DNA from: Trema orientale | Taxonomy: Eukaryota; Streptophyta; Magnoliopsida; Rosales; Cannabaceae | NCBI GenBank assembly: GCA_002914845.1 | Contig: JXTC01000037.1 | Span: forward strand, 614,590-678,589 | Reading direction: 5' to 3' | DNA: 64,000 nt | Part shown: piece after piece, positions 1 through 10,974 of the stretch | Layout: the number at the start of each line of letters is the position of its first letter | Numbering within the stretch: the stretch's first letter is position 1 | Translations under genes and position numbers: made by a program | Notes under the pieces: generated by a model | The model's input: only the letters and a program-made list of their open reading frames with translations | Database searches by the model: none | Told to the model about the DNA's origin: nothing

Positions 1-106
1 TAGGAACATCTTCACGACTCAAAAAAGTATGTTTATATGAGTTTCTTTCTTATTTGTTTATTAATTACTTGTATTTATAAATTGTGTTTGATTTTTTATA
101 TTGTAG

Positions 107-1772
107 AACCGACCATGCAGGCTTGCAGTGGGGTCTTGTGATAGCATAGTTACTTTAGGACATGTACAAGAGTCAACCTCATCAACTATTATTCATAGAA
201 GAGAATTGAGGGAGCATAATTTTCGTGTATCAGTAGAGGTTGTTCTTGATGCTACAGCCCTAGTTCCTATTCCAAATCCAGATGATGATGCAAGGTTGGT
301 AGGTAACGCGCTTGGATCGCATCTTGCATAGTCTAAGATGCTTGTCATCTTTGAAGATAATTTAGTATGCAGACCCATTTTTGAAATAAATTCATTATTT
401 ACTGAATTCTAATGTGAACTATTAACTTGTTTGTTAACATTTCATCATTTATTTGGAGTTTAGGAGTTTAATGATATAAATAGGCATCAAAAGGGGAAGA
501 ATAAGTCTTCACAACCATAGCCACCTCAAACACAAGAAAGAGTACATCCACAAAGAAAGAAAGCGGAATCTATTACACAAACACAGTTTAGAATTGATAG
601 TGCACCAGTTTCTATAAGATTACTATTGAATATCATTCAAGGAGCGGATGAAGGTGTTGTTGTTCATGTTCCCTTTGATGAAGAAGTATTTGGAGAAGCT
701 TTTCGTTTGCCCGTGGTCAAAGAAGACATAATTGAGTTTTGCACGTTACAAAAGATTGGGGCCGTGCCTATTATGTTATACATGAGGTAAGAAGTTTATT
801 TTTTTATATATATAGAACTTCATATATATACATGTATCTATAGTTGGCAATTATATAATACAACACTTAATTCACATTGCATTTTGTACTTGTAGGCATT
901 TACACCATTTAGTGATCCAATATGGCTATCAAGATAGGTATATATTCATAGATCCTAGTGCAGTTGCTACAGAAGGTGGTCCACGTAAGGATCGTGCTCT
1001 AAGTTTAGCAACCCGGATGTTATCCATGGAGAATGAACATCAATTTCTAATTACACTTTGGAATCATAGGTAAGATTTTAAAATTAACAAATTGTCATAT
1101 CAACTACTTCCTATATGAAGTTAATTGTTATATTATTAATAATCTTTATCATTAATTTTATGAGTAGGGAACATTAAATGTTGCTTATCATTTATCCTCT
1201 CAAAGATTATGCATGGTTTCTAGATCCTCTCGGCTTAGCTCTTCGTGAAGAAATTGGTTTAACAATGATCGAGTAAGTTCTCTAATAGTTATTTTGTTAT
1301 AATTCAGTTTCTTATGGTATTTTTACTTATGGTTGCTATTGCTAATCTTTTATTCTTGTGTTTGTGTATTTCCAATTCAAAGTGCATTCAACATATATAA
1401 TGTAGAAAAAAGGAAGAAAGGAAGACCAAATGGTCCGATTTATAAGTTAATAAAGGTACTAAACTTGAATTAATAACACTTGTTGGATGGAAGATTAATT
1501 AAAATTACTTATGTTTACTTTATGCTTATGTTTAGTGCCCAAGACAACCGACAAGTATTGAGTGCGGATTCTACATATGTAAATTTATGAGAGAAGTCAT
1601 TGAACAAGCCAATATTAAATCATTTACCACAATAGTATGTAACCATATGTTTTATTAGTTCTCTTCTAATTTATAGTTTGATTGATCACTTTCTAACAAT
1701 TATTTAAATTTATAGTTTAATGGACAAAATTTCTACACAAAGGATGATATCAATGGACTTCTTGAAGAGTGA
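107..1772 (+). pseudogene. CACTA element accessory ORF: DUF8039-like region plus C48/Ulp1-like peptidase domain, pseudogenised
   Basis: Coding pieces are separated by AT-rich introns. Exon 107-378 begins after a TAG acceptor and reads NRPCRLAVGSCDS, then VPIPNPDDDARLVGNALGS, which resembles the DUF8039-type region of plant CACTA proteins. About 500-788 reads VHVPFDEEVFGEAFRLPVV; about 897-1070 continues with HLHHLVIQYGYQDRYIF. The C48 peptidase signature follows: His at 1172-1174, Asp at 1223-1225 (WFLDPL), Gln at 1545-1547 and Cys at 1563-1565 (TSIECGFY). All four residues expected of the Ulp1-type active site remain. Stops at 329 (TAG), 518 (TAG), 1175 (TAA) and 1770 (TGA) break the frame. 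Three of them sit where Trp is expected. The function (a SUMO-protease-like domain of unknown role in the transposon) is inferred from the family. Confidence 0.75.
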
Positions 1773-2059
1773 GTCGAAGAACTAATACAATTTCTCATTT
1801 AAGGTTCTTAATCTTTGTTGATTTAAACTATGTAGTCTTTCATAGTTTGGCTTAGAAAACTAATGTATATATATACTTAGTTTATAGACTATATAGATAT
1901 GATCATGATCAAGTTATTATATTAATTTAATGTTAGTATGTAAATTTATATTTATACTCCATTTTATTTGAAGTATTTAGTGTATGTAATAGATTTCGAT
2001 TACATTTATAACTAGGGGGTAATATAGACAAATATATTAAAAATAACCCCTGGAAATAT

Positions 2060-2244
2060 GTACCACGGCGCTTATGAAGTGCCTTAAATGGTAAAGCTCA
2101 GAACAGATACCAAGGCGCCTAACAGGCACCGTGGAAGGTGTCTTCCACGGCGCCTTATAAGTGCCTTAGTAGCCAAGGCCTATTACGGCACTTGGAACCA
2201 AGGCGCTTTTGTGGGCGCCGTGAAAGGCCTTTTTTGTTGTAGTG
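2060..2244. repeat. CACTA right terminus with GGCGC-type subterminal repeats
   Basis: Short GC-rich motifs in both orientations (CCACGGCGC, CCAAGGCGCC, GTGCCTTA, GGCGCCGTG, CCAAGGCGC) are packed ahead of the CACTA end at 2244. In this superfamily such subterminal arrays bind the transposase. Their GC content contrasts sharply with the AT-rich surroundings. Confidence 0.8.
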
Positions 2245-2294
2245 CACACACACACACAATAGGCTACAATATGTATGTGTATATATATATATAT
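2244..2294. repeat. Simple repeats (CA)n and (TA)n
   Basis: A CA run at about 2244-2257 abuts the CACTA end directly, and a TA run lies at about 2277-2294. The CA run makes the 3-bp target duplication of the CACTA element ambiguous. Confidence 0.85.
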
Positions 2295-2407
2295 GCCCTT
2301 AATAATTTGAAATTTTTTTGGTGTATATTAATCAAATATCTGGTTTCTTAAGAGTGAAAATAAAATAGCACAAAAGAATAATTCTACATAACACTGTTAA
2401 AGCCCAC

Positions 2408-2862
2408 TCCACACACATGCGTTTGGTGTGAGAGGTTGGATAAAATTATTAGAATTGGAATAGATTGGATTAAATTGAGATATGTTTAATATTATTCTAT
2501 GTTTGGTGTAGCAGTATTAGATTAGATTAAGACTTATTTTGTATAATATAAGACCCATTAGTATTGGAATGTGCAATATATATATATTTTGTTTAATTTA
2601 AATTTAATCATAATTAAAAAGTCAATTAAAGTAGGATTCATTAGCATGGGAATGTGCAAAAGCGATGGATTCTGTCCCACTAGCAATAATGTATAGGCTT
2701 AATAATCTCACATTTTTTAGTATGACTATTTATCTCACGTAAAATATGAGACTAATTTTGAGATATAGATTATTTATTCCAATTTGAAGGTGTTATCAAA
2801 TATAGAATTAGGATGAAATACTCGTTATCCTAATCTTAGTCCAATGCACCAAAACAAGACAG
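2408..2862. mobile_element. Possible MITE with TTTGGTG/CACCAAA ends
   Basis: The segment begins around GCGTTTGGTGTGAG and ends around ATGCACCAAAACAAG, with inverted, diverged TTGGATTA/TTAGATTAGATTAAG-type sequence inside both arms. The layout resembles non-autonomous hAT or PIF elements. No target-site duplication could be identified, so the borders are approximate. Confidence 0.3.
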
Positions 2863-4436
2863 ACGAAATGAATAGCCTATGAGTAAATTTAAAACTGAAA
2901 CTTACCTTCTACACACCGCAAGCACCAACAATGACAGGACAATGAAAATGTGATTTTTGACAACTAATTTATAAATGGAAAGCAAACATACACTAATAAG
3001 GATTAAAAGCTTCTTTTCTACTATTCCAGATAATACTGTAAACGATCTATTTTATGCTAATAAGGTGCAAATTTATCTTAGATATCTTGTTTTAACTATC
3101 AAATGGAATATTGTAGTTGGTGTGGTTAAAGGTGTAAAAACAATTGAGAAAATACGTTGCAACTTCCTTGGCGTTCCCCTTTCATGTGTTTGTGACTTTT
3201 CTAGAATATTATTGGAGAATATAAATAAGCAAAAGGAGATCAATAGTACGTAGGTGCATTACCTATCATTAAAAAAAAAGGAAAAAAAAAATAGCATAAC
3301 ACTAGATACTAAAAAGAAAAAAATAATAATCATTAACTGTTTGGAGAGTTCGCTGATGATCAGTTTACAATTTCACTTCCAATGTCCTTTTTTTTTTTTC
3401 TCTTTTAGAAAAAAAAAAAAAAAAACCAGTTCAGCATCAATAATTTTGTCTAATGCCACGACATAATAAAAGCAACCATGTTTCTTCTAAAGAGGTAAAA
3501 AATTAATAATCATCAATATTGGTGTATGTACTTCCAACAAATTAGTCCTGCATATTCAGAAATGGAATTAGTAAGGTTTGTCGGTTAGGTTTGGTGGGTG
3601 ATATTGGTAGATTTGTGTGTTACTGGGAACAGTAACAAATGACAAATGAATGCCCAACCTTGTTGTATATATGATTATTTAAGATTCAACTAATCTTGGC
3701 CCCAGAACAAAATTCTATACCTTTTCAAATTTAAAAGTATTAATTCCATAACAATTTCGTGCATATGAGTTACTAAATCTCCGTAACGAATTAAAGATGT
3801 CAGTTGTATATGTTGGAAAAAATGGTTTGGAAAATCATTGTAAATAGCATTTTGAGGCATGAAAATGAGTGAGATATATTTCGTATTAGTGGATACTCTT
3901 CATGGTATCGTGCTCTTATCTGTGAATACATCGAAATGATATATTTATATTCCTAAAATGGAGCTTGGGTGAATGAAAAATTAAAACTCAAAGTGAGGAG
4001 GTTGGAATGGAAAAATAATAGGAAGTGGGAGAAGTTCCACATAGAAAAAAAAGTATTTGACAAAGGTGTATATATAGAGTTGCTTAACTTTTAGTTGGTA
4101 ACTTAGTAAGTTGAGAAGTTCTCTTTTGCACATGCATGCAGGGGGTGCAAATCATGGACTAGCCCCGCATGCGCTTGTATGTGCCTGCGGACACGAATGC
4201 TAGTCCAAAAAGTCCCATCCTGGGCCTGCCAATGTTTTGCTTTTTTTTTTTTTTAATTTTTCCAAGCCCAATCAAAATCCAAATAAGTTGCTAGAAGCTA
4301 CTAGAATTATACAGTAACAATTTATTTTGCAGTATTATTTGGTCTCATAAAATTATATGTAACAACCAAAACTTTTTGGCTTTATTGTTGTAACATCTAA
4401 ATATTTTTTACCATGTTAATGAGATTGTTTAATGCA
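2863..4436. other. Gene-free AT-rich stretch
   Basis: Poly-A and poly-T runs occur around 3265-3425. Short open frames here (for example 2975-3253) have no recognisable domain or codon structure. A GC-richer patch at about 4140-4225 contains GGACTAGCCCCGC and CTGGGCCTGCC, similar in style to the GGGCC-rich repeat arms at 61.45-61.97 kb. Confidence 0.4.
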
Positions 4437-4790
4437 TAGTTCCTCTATGAGCGCTATAAAAGCAGAGCTCCTCTTCACTTCTCAACACACAAAATAACAA
4501 TCAGATCTCTACTTTCTTTCTTGTTTGCTCTGTGGCGGTTAACTTATGTTAGTTGGTAGTTAGAGTTTGGGTCTTTTAGTGAGGTCGAGCTCTATAGTTA
4601 ATTCTTCCGTAGTTTTGGTGATAGAGTTTGGACATTGCTCAGTTCGTTGAGAGTAGCAAGTTGATCCGACGTTGCTATTCATGAACCATTTTATCTTGGG
4701 AAACAGACGCTATTGGCATTCTCTAAGCACCCCATTGAGGAGGCACAACTATTTTAAGAAAATTGTGTGGAACACAAGACTCGGTTTGGT
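4437..4790 (+). promoter_or_regulatory. Promoter-like segment, possibly an LTR fragment
   Basis: A good TATA box (CTATAAAAGC, about 4453-4462) is followed by a CT- and A-rich leader, CTTCACTTCTCAACACAC, and by about 300 bp of less AT-rich sequence without a long ORF. This resembles the U3/R/U5 part of a retrotransposon LTR more than a host promoter, because no gene follows. No paired LTR or TG...CA border was identified. Confidence 0.3.
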
Positions 4791-5705
4791 TTTTTTAAAC
4801 TACTTTGTTATATTAGTAATTACTATTGTGGTTATTATTATAATAAATTAATTATGATTTATTTTGCTAAGTCATTTGATTTATTTTTATGATAATTATT
4901 ATTATCCAAATTGTAGTTAAATAATCGTAATTTATTTTATTTTTACATCATATGTTATAATCAAATTATCTGTGATTTCTCCTTGTTTAATATTACTATG
5001 TTTAATATTACTAGAATATTCATATTATTGATATAATATTATTGTATTTCTTTTTATTTTTAGATTTATTATTACTTGCAATAATTTTTTTAACAATATA
5101 TTCGATTTATTATCCAATAGGACTGGGCAGCACAACTTCAAAAACTTTGTTGCAAAAGAAGATAAAATAATTACTAACCAAATAATAAGCAACTATATTT
5201 AGAAAAATTATAGCAAATGTCCCTTTTTACATTTCACTTTTAGTAAATTTAACTTAAAATAAAAAAATAAAAAAATAACTACAGGCTGCTTGTACGAGTT
5301 TTTACACATATACACAGGATAATTTATTAAATGATGTATACAGTAATTTCAGTTATAATTTTTTTTCTTTTATTTAAAGGGTCATCTAACGAAGTACAGA
5401 ATCGACAGTTTTGCTAAAAACCCCTAATAGAAAACATAAAGCTTTGCCTTAGGAAAGGGTTATCTGTAAAAAAGATACCTGAAATATGACTTTTCCGCAA
5501 ATTTGAACATGTTTTTGGCTTGTGCAAAATTATATATTCACATTTCAAATCTTTACAAATTTGTACTTTCTGCATATAAATTGACCAACAAATTTCCCAC
5601 TAAATACGGAATCTGATTTGAAAATATCTTATTTATGCTGACTAACACAAAAAATTTATTGAAAATAACTTAAAACAATTAGCACAAATTACTCAATTTG
5701 TACAT
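4791..5705. other. Gene-free AT-rich stretch
   Basis: No ORF with domain character, no tRNA and no clear repeat border is visible. Confidence 0.4.
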
Positions 5706-5706
5706 A

Positions 5707-6210
5707 AATGTTTGGTACGCCGTATTGTATTGTATTATATTGTATTATTCTATTACAGTACTATGTTCGGTTAGGCATTTGTATTAAGATGTTGTATTAA
5801 AAAGCTAATTTTGAAAAATACCATTTTCAAAAATTTACTCAGAGAAATACCATTTTCAAAAAATATTTAGAAAAATACCACTTAAATACCACTTTTAGAT
5901 ATATATTTAGAAAAATACCATTTTTAAAAATTTATTTAGAAAAATACCACTTTTAAAAAGAATAAAGTGATGTGAGAGAAATTAAGAACAGAAAAAGAGA
6001 TGAGAGTGAGTATTGTATAATACTACATTAAAGTTAAAATTATGTAATACAGTGTAATACAGATCTTTTATTCTGTATTAGATAATACTTTCTGTATTGT
6101 ATTAAATTTTGATGTCGTATTAAATAATACAATATAAAAGCACAACCAAACACAGTATTAAGTTTAATTAATATAATACAGAGTCCTTATATAGTGTATC
6201 AAACATGACC
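5707..6210. mobile_element. MITE-like element with ATGTTTGGTAC / GTATCAAACAT ends
   Basis: The left arm starts ATGTTTGGTACGCC and the right arm ends GTATCAAACAT, an imperfect inverted pair. Both arms contain TATTGTATT-type repeats in opposite orientation and a second internal pair (GTTCGGTTAGG and CAACCAAACAC). The centre (about 5815-5958) is a tandem array described separately. The target-site duplication is unclear, so the superfamily is not assigned. Confidence 0.45.
5815..5958. repeat. Tandem AGAAAAATACCATTTT repeats
   Basis: Four to five copies of a roughly 30-38-bp unit built on GAAAAATACCATTTTCAAA lie in the middle of the MITE-like element. The same AAAATACCATTTTT phrase, in both orientations, occurs in the two 407-bp MITEs at 19232 and 28147. 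This suggests shared ancestry or repeated use of the same sequence block. Confidence 0.6.
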
Positions 6211-6954
6211 AAAAAGTACAATTTTGTACATATTTGAAATATGAAGGTAATTTTTGAACAAGCCAATACATATAGTTAAAATTGCAGAAAAGTTATACTG
6301 CTGGGTATTTTTTTATTGTCATGTCCTATTTATTGTCATGTCCTAAGATTAAGAATATGGCAACTGCCACATGCCCACAAGAATAAACCTCATAAACACA
6401 AAAGACTTTGAATCCAATAATAATTAAAAACTCAAATAAATTTATTAAACACCAAAAGTTTTTCGTCATAAAAAAATATCAAAATTTATCTAAACCATTA
6501 ATAACAATTTGCTAAACCCTATAGTGACAAAAGAAACTAAAACCATAAAATAATCTAGTATACCTCAAATAACTAACAATGTCTCAGTAGTGAAAATTAA
6601 ATAATAATAACTCTAAAGAGTAAATTCGAGTCCTTAAAAGATCTCTTTTCTTCCAAACACGAGTCTCACTTTCTGACTATTTTCTGAATCTATAAAAAGA
6701 TTAAAGAATAAAAGAGTGAGCTTGACAATCCAGTAAATAACTGATAATCTTTACTAGTCAGATCAAACATATGCAATTGAAACGTTTAGTAAGTATTTGC
6801 AAAGTAATTTGAACTTCAAAGTCAATACTTTAAAAAAAAGCAAATGAAATTAATTGGAAACCAATTTAACAAAACATATAGCTTCAAATCCATAGTTTCA
6901 AACTCGTTCAATAATTGATAATATTTTTATATACTACTCTACAGTTTTTGGTAA
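6211..6954. other. Gene-free AT-rich stretch
   Basis: No supported gene or repeat border was seen. Sequence is A-rich on the plus strand. Confidence 0.4.
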
Positions 6955-7140
6955 CTATAGCCACACTTAATCATTGTGACTAGTTCTAAATCTACCACAA
7001 ATAACCTATATAGTTAGGTCTGAATCTACTATAAATAACTTTTGCAGCTAGATCCAAATCTACTATATTTAATCTTACAGCTAGGTCAGTACTGTCCACA
7101 TATAACACCTGTAGATTGGGTCCACATGCATAGTCACTAT
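6955..7140. repeat. Diverged 33-bp tandem repeat, about five copies
   Basis: Successive units start AGTTCTAAATC, AGTTAGGTCTG, AGCTAGATCC, AGCTAGGTC and AGATTGGGTC, each followed by TCTAC(T/C)A and an ATAA-rich tail. The array is flanked by ACTATAG on one side and CACTATAGAG on the other. A 61-codon open frame over it on the minus strand (6992-7177) is a by-product of the repeat. Confidence 0.6.
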
Positions 7141-7509
7141 AGAGCATTTTAACATATTCAATTATAAAATGAATCACTAATACTTTTTATATTTATTAAT
7201 AAAGTAACAACTTTCAAATTATTTAACAATAACAATGTTCATAAGCTTAATCTATATTTTCTTTAAAACGTAATTATCACTTTTTCAAAATAATCTTCAC
7301 TTCATTAACAAATTGCTTGAAAACAAATTTCAGATTACAAACATAAATTTTTAAAAAAAACAAAAGACACCAACTTAAGTAAAATAAAAGTTACTAGCAA
7401 AGATGAAAGGTTATTTATTTGTTCGCTATCCTAATAGATATTATAACAAATTACTAGCTACCACAAATACCTATAATCATAACAAGAACTATACACGATC
7501 ACCTTTTTA

Positions 7510-7690
7510 ATTAAAAAAAGTGGGGCTTAACTAATGATCACCACTTATTACAAAGATAAAGGAAAATAACTCACACACCTCAAACTACTAAGGTTTGAAC
7601 TCCTGACCCTCTAGTCTCATACACACATCCCTTAAACTATACACAATCATTAAATAATTTAGAGACATCTTAAATTAGACTTAAAAAAAT
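7510..7690 (-). mobile_element. tRNA-derived SINE-like sequence
   Basis: On the minus strand, TAGTTTAAGGGATG (A-box-like) is followed about 35 bp later by GGAGTTCAAACC (B-box-like). The body then ends near AAGCCCCACTTTTTTT. The spacing fits a pol III promoter of a plant SINE. The A box is a poor match and no target duplication was found. Confidence 0.35.
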
Positions 7691-7799
7691 ATCTAATTCA
7701 CTGCCCATGTACACTCGATATGTTCATTACACTCTCTTGCTGTCTTGCATAACCTTGATATCAAAAAAACTCATAATAATTTCTATTAAACTCTAAAAA

Positions 7800-8996
7800 T
7801 TATAAAACTTAGAGAACAATTTCTACAAGTGATATAGATCCTATATGTGCCAAAAATATGGCTGTGAGGTCCATAGGTGGGTCTCATACAGCTGAGTAAG
7901 CCGCTATTGTGTTTTGCTCAAAGTGTCAAAAGTTGTAAATTTTTATAGATTCGTAGTGCTCACTTTAAAATGCTATAACTCTCTGGTTACAAGTCCATTT
8001 TTGACGAATTATATACCATTAGAAAGCTTATTCAAGCCATACTAAATATGACTCAAGAAGAGTAGTAGAAGACAATAAACAGCCTATCATAATATCTTGT
8101 GCGGTTTTTTTTTTTTTTTTTTTGGTTTTTTTTTTTTTTTTTTTAATCTTAGCCCAAAACTCAAAAAATCATAACATTTTATCCATACAAACAAATCATA
8201 TAATTTTGGTCTTATTTTAAATCTGACAACTAGAGAATTCACTTAATCTATAAATTATCCCTAAAATCATGACTGAAACAAATAAATTTTAAAGAATACT
8301 AAACCCTAGATGGATTAGCCCTGATAATCCTAAATAATAACAAGATATTTGATGATGAGGAGTTCATTATCTTAGAGAATGACAAATCAACTTTTTTGTG
8401 CTCCTTTCTCTACTCCTAAGCTCTCAGCCATTCTTTTTATCTCTACAAAACGTGTTTTTTTTTTCCTTAGATTCTAAAAGTTATAAGTATAAGGTTTCCT
8501 AGTTTTATTAAAGTCACTTAATTATCCTTGTTTATTTAAATAAACCCTTGGTCTTTTTGTCTTTCTTCTTTTATTTATTTATTTATTTATTTTTCTAGGT
8601 ACGAAATATTACATTTGAGTTATCTCTCTTACGAAAACCTAGCTGCTCTATTCCTATAAAATAGAAAGCTTCCTTATCCTACTCAATGTAACTCCAATTT
8701 TCTGGCTTACTTTTTCGTTTGAGGGTGAGATCCTCATGATATTCGATATTGGTCTTTTCGGAATTTTCCTTCATTTTGTTTTTTGTTTTGATTGTAATTT
8801 TTTTTGTTCAAATCTCGATAGAACGAGGGAAACTGAAATAAAAAAGAAAGAAGAAGAAGAGACACATAGTCAGACAGGGATACGAACCTGACCTCTTAAG
8901 GACTAAAAACAAAGATAAAAACCAAAAAGAAAGCAGAAAAATTAGCGAAATATATAACTAGGCTTCGCAATACAATCATCATGGACAAAAGAAGAA
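7800..8996. other. Non-coding stretch with possible retrotransposon untranslated sequence
   Basis: Positions 7820-8090 resemble untranslated LTR-retrotransposon sequence by general style (AACTCTCTGGTTAC, ATTAGAAAGCTTATTC). Two 19-20-base T runs lie at about 8106-8143 and a TTTA microsatellite near 8570-8592. A TATA-like CCTATAAAATAG occurs near 8650. No ORF is supported. Confidence 0.35.
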
Positions 8997-9005
8997 ATAA
9001 AAAAA

Positions 9006-9471
9006 GTGTTTTTTGCATGATTAGTCCCTGAATTTTTCGATGATTTGCAATGTATTCTCTGAACCTTTTTTTGGCAATTAAGACCCTGAATTTAGAATTT
9101 TTGGCAATGTATCCCCTGAACTTTTTTTTTTGGCAATTAGGACCCTGAATTTAGAATTCTTAGCATGATTAGCCCCTGAATTTTTCATTGATTTGCAGTT
9201 TATTTTTTAATTGTTTAAAAATTTGCATATAACTCAGGGGATATATTGCAAATCAGCGAAAAATTCAAGGGCTAATCATGCCAAAAATCCTAAATTCAGG
9301 GTCCTAATTGCCAAAAAAAAAAGTTCAGGGGATACATTGCAAATCTACGAAAAATTCAGGGGCTAATCATGCCAAAAATTCTAAATACAGGGTCCTAATT
9401 GCCAAAAAAAAAGTTCAAGGGACACATTACAAATCATCGAAAAATTCAGGGACTAATTATGCCAAAAACCC
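9006..9471. mobile_element. Foldback MULE-type MITE with internal tandem repeats
   Basis: Two arms in opposite orientation are built from copies of a roughly 95-bp unit: GCATGATTAGTCCCTGAAT, then GATTTGCAATGTATCC, then GGCAATTAGGACCCTGAA. The left arm runs to about 9200, the right arm from about 9225, with a short spacer. The right end read outward is GGGTTTTTGGCATAATTAG; the left end is GTGTTTTTTGCATGATTAG. Flanking 9-mers are ATAAAAAAA (8997-9005) and ATACAAAAA (9472-9480), a 9-bp target duplication with one mismatch. Any transcript would fold into a near-complete hairpin. ORFs over it are repeat artefacts. Confidence 0.8.
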
Positions 9472-9497
9472 ATACAAAAAGGAGCGGTCCACCACCA

Positions 9498-9941
9498 GGT
9501 AGGACAGATTATGGAGGATGCTCGGAAAGCTAAAGAATCAGCAATACGATTACCCTCACGATAAATATATGTCACGACGAGATCCACATGAGCAATGTAC
9601 CCCAAGACTCTAGACCAAGCTGATCTCCAATGAAAAGGAACTTTTAGAGAACGAGACAACAAAATAGAAATCACATAAATGGAATCACTCTCCAACAAGA
9701 GACGCTTCTAACCATATTTCTAGGCAAAGTCAATCGTATGAATTGCCGCTGCCAACTTAGCCTCAAAAACATAACCTACTCTTAAAGAAATAGAAAAAAA
9801 ACCATGAACAAACCTACGATGTGTCCTAAACACCCCTGAGCATCCAGAGAGACCAAGAGCTCCAAAAGCAGAACCATCAGAGTTGATCTTAATCCAGGAA
9901 TGAGGATGAGGCCTCCAAACAACTTCAATAATGTTAGGCAC
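9498..9941 (-). pseudogene. LINE C-terminal RNase H domain, pseudogene
   Basis: The minus strand reads WIKINSDGSAFGALGLSG, the first motif of plant-LINE RNase H (catalytic Asp in NSDGS), then FEAKLAAAIHTIDFA (the Glu-containing helix), a stop near 9720, then LLESDSIYVISILLSRS and REGNRIADSLAFRAS (the last Asp motif). The domain is complete in outline but broken by at least one stop. Confidence 0.8.
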
Positions 9942-10974
9942 CTTCTAAGGGCCTACTCCTAACACGAAACTCTTTCAAAATCATATGCTTTGTCATAGAA
10001 TTAGACATATAACCTGAAATCAGAGACTCAACCTCTCTAATAAAGTGCCATAAGAGCACCAATGCAGAAGTAATCGAAGGCTTTTTATCCTCGAAAAGAG
10101 CCAAATTCTGAAAAAGCCAAATAATCTAAAAAAGAGAAGTCAGACCAACCTTCTAGAAAGAACCAAGTTGCGGACTCAAAGAATGACGTTGAGCTTTATC
10201 TCAAATATCTACCACGGTGCTATTGAGAAAAATAAGAGTACGGAAGATGGATGACAAAGCTGACTAAAGCTGTTGGATAAAAGGACAATAAAGGAACAAA
10301 TGTGACAAATTCTCCGTAGAAGAGCGACAAAAGCAATAACAAGACGGGAGATTAAAATCCTGTCACATTAATAAAGCAGCAGTAGGAAGCTGGTCATAAA
10401 AAGTTCTCCAAAGTAAAACCGACCTCGAAGGAGGAATAAAAGAAGACCAAATCTGATTTTCCTAAGAACAATCATTTATAGAATCCGAAATAGAGACACA
10501 TGAATCAGAACAGATAACCAAACTATCTAGAGAACCTATCCAAACTAAGGTATCCGGACCATCTAAGCACATAATCGACTCAATTATAACTGCAATGGCC
10601 GGAAAGCAAACTTTAAAAGTAGAAGAGAGGGACCAACTTGAGTCCGTCAGAAAAATCACTAACTACACTGTCCAAAGGAGGAGCGAGAACCATGGGAGAA
10701 GAAATCAAGTCAATCAACAGGGAACCCAACCAATTATCAGTCAAAAACTTGACCTTGGAATGCCTACCAACCAACCAACGAGACTCTTCACGCAAATCCT
10801 TACACATAGGACAAAGTCCAGTCCAAATAAAAGATTTAATTTGATATCAGAAATCACCATTACCTCTAAAGAAGTGAGCATGAAGATAGATGAATAAATC
10901 AAAATCAATAGTCATTATTCTTCAAGTGAACATTTTAAGTAGGGCTTTGTTAAGTAGAGTTAAATTACGAAGTC

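Larger units (their letters stand above)
1..2244 (+). mobile_element. CACTA (En/Spm) transposon, 3' part, decayed
   Basis: The window opens inside a CACTA-superfamily DNA transposon. Its plus-strand coding remnants (see 107-1772) end in a C48 (Ulp1-like) peptidase domain of the kind often carried by plant CACTA elements. The element closes at 2226-2244 with GGCCTTTTTTGTTGTAGTG, the inverted complement of a CACTACAAC-type terminus. Subterminal repeats fill the last 180 bp. The first 3 bp outside (CAC) could be one copy of the 3-bp target duplication, but the left end lies outside the window. In-frame stops show that it is not autonomous. Superfamily assignment is firm; completeness of the missing part is unknown. 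Confidence 0.85.
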
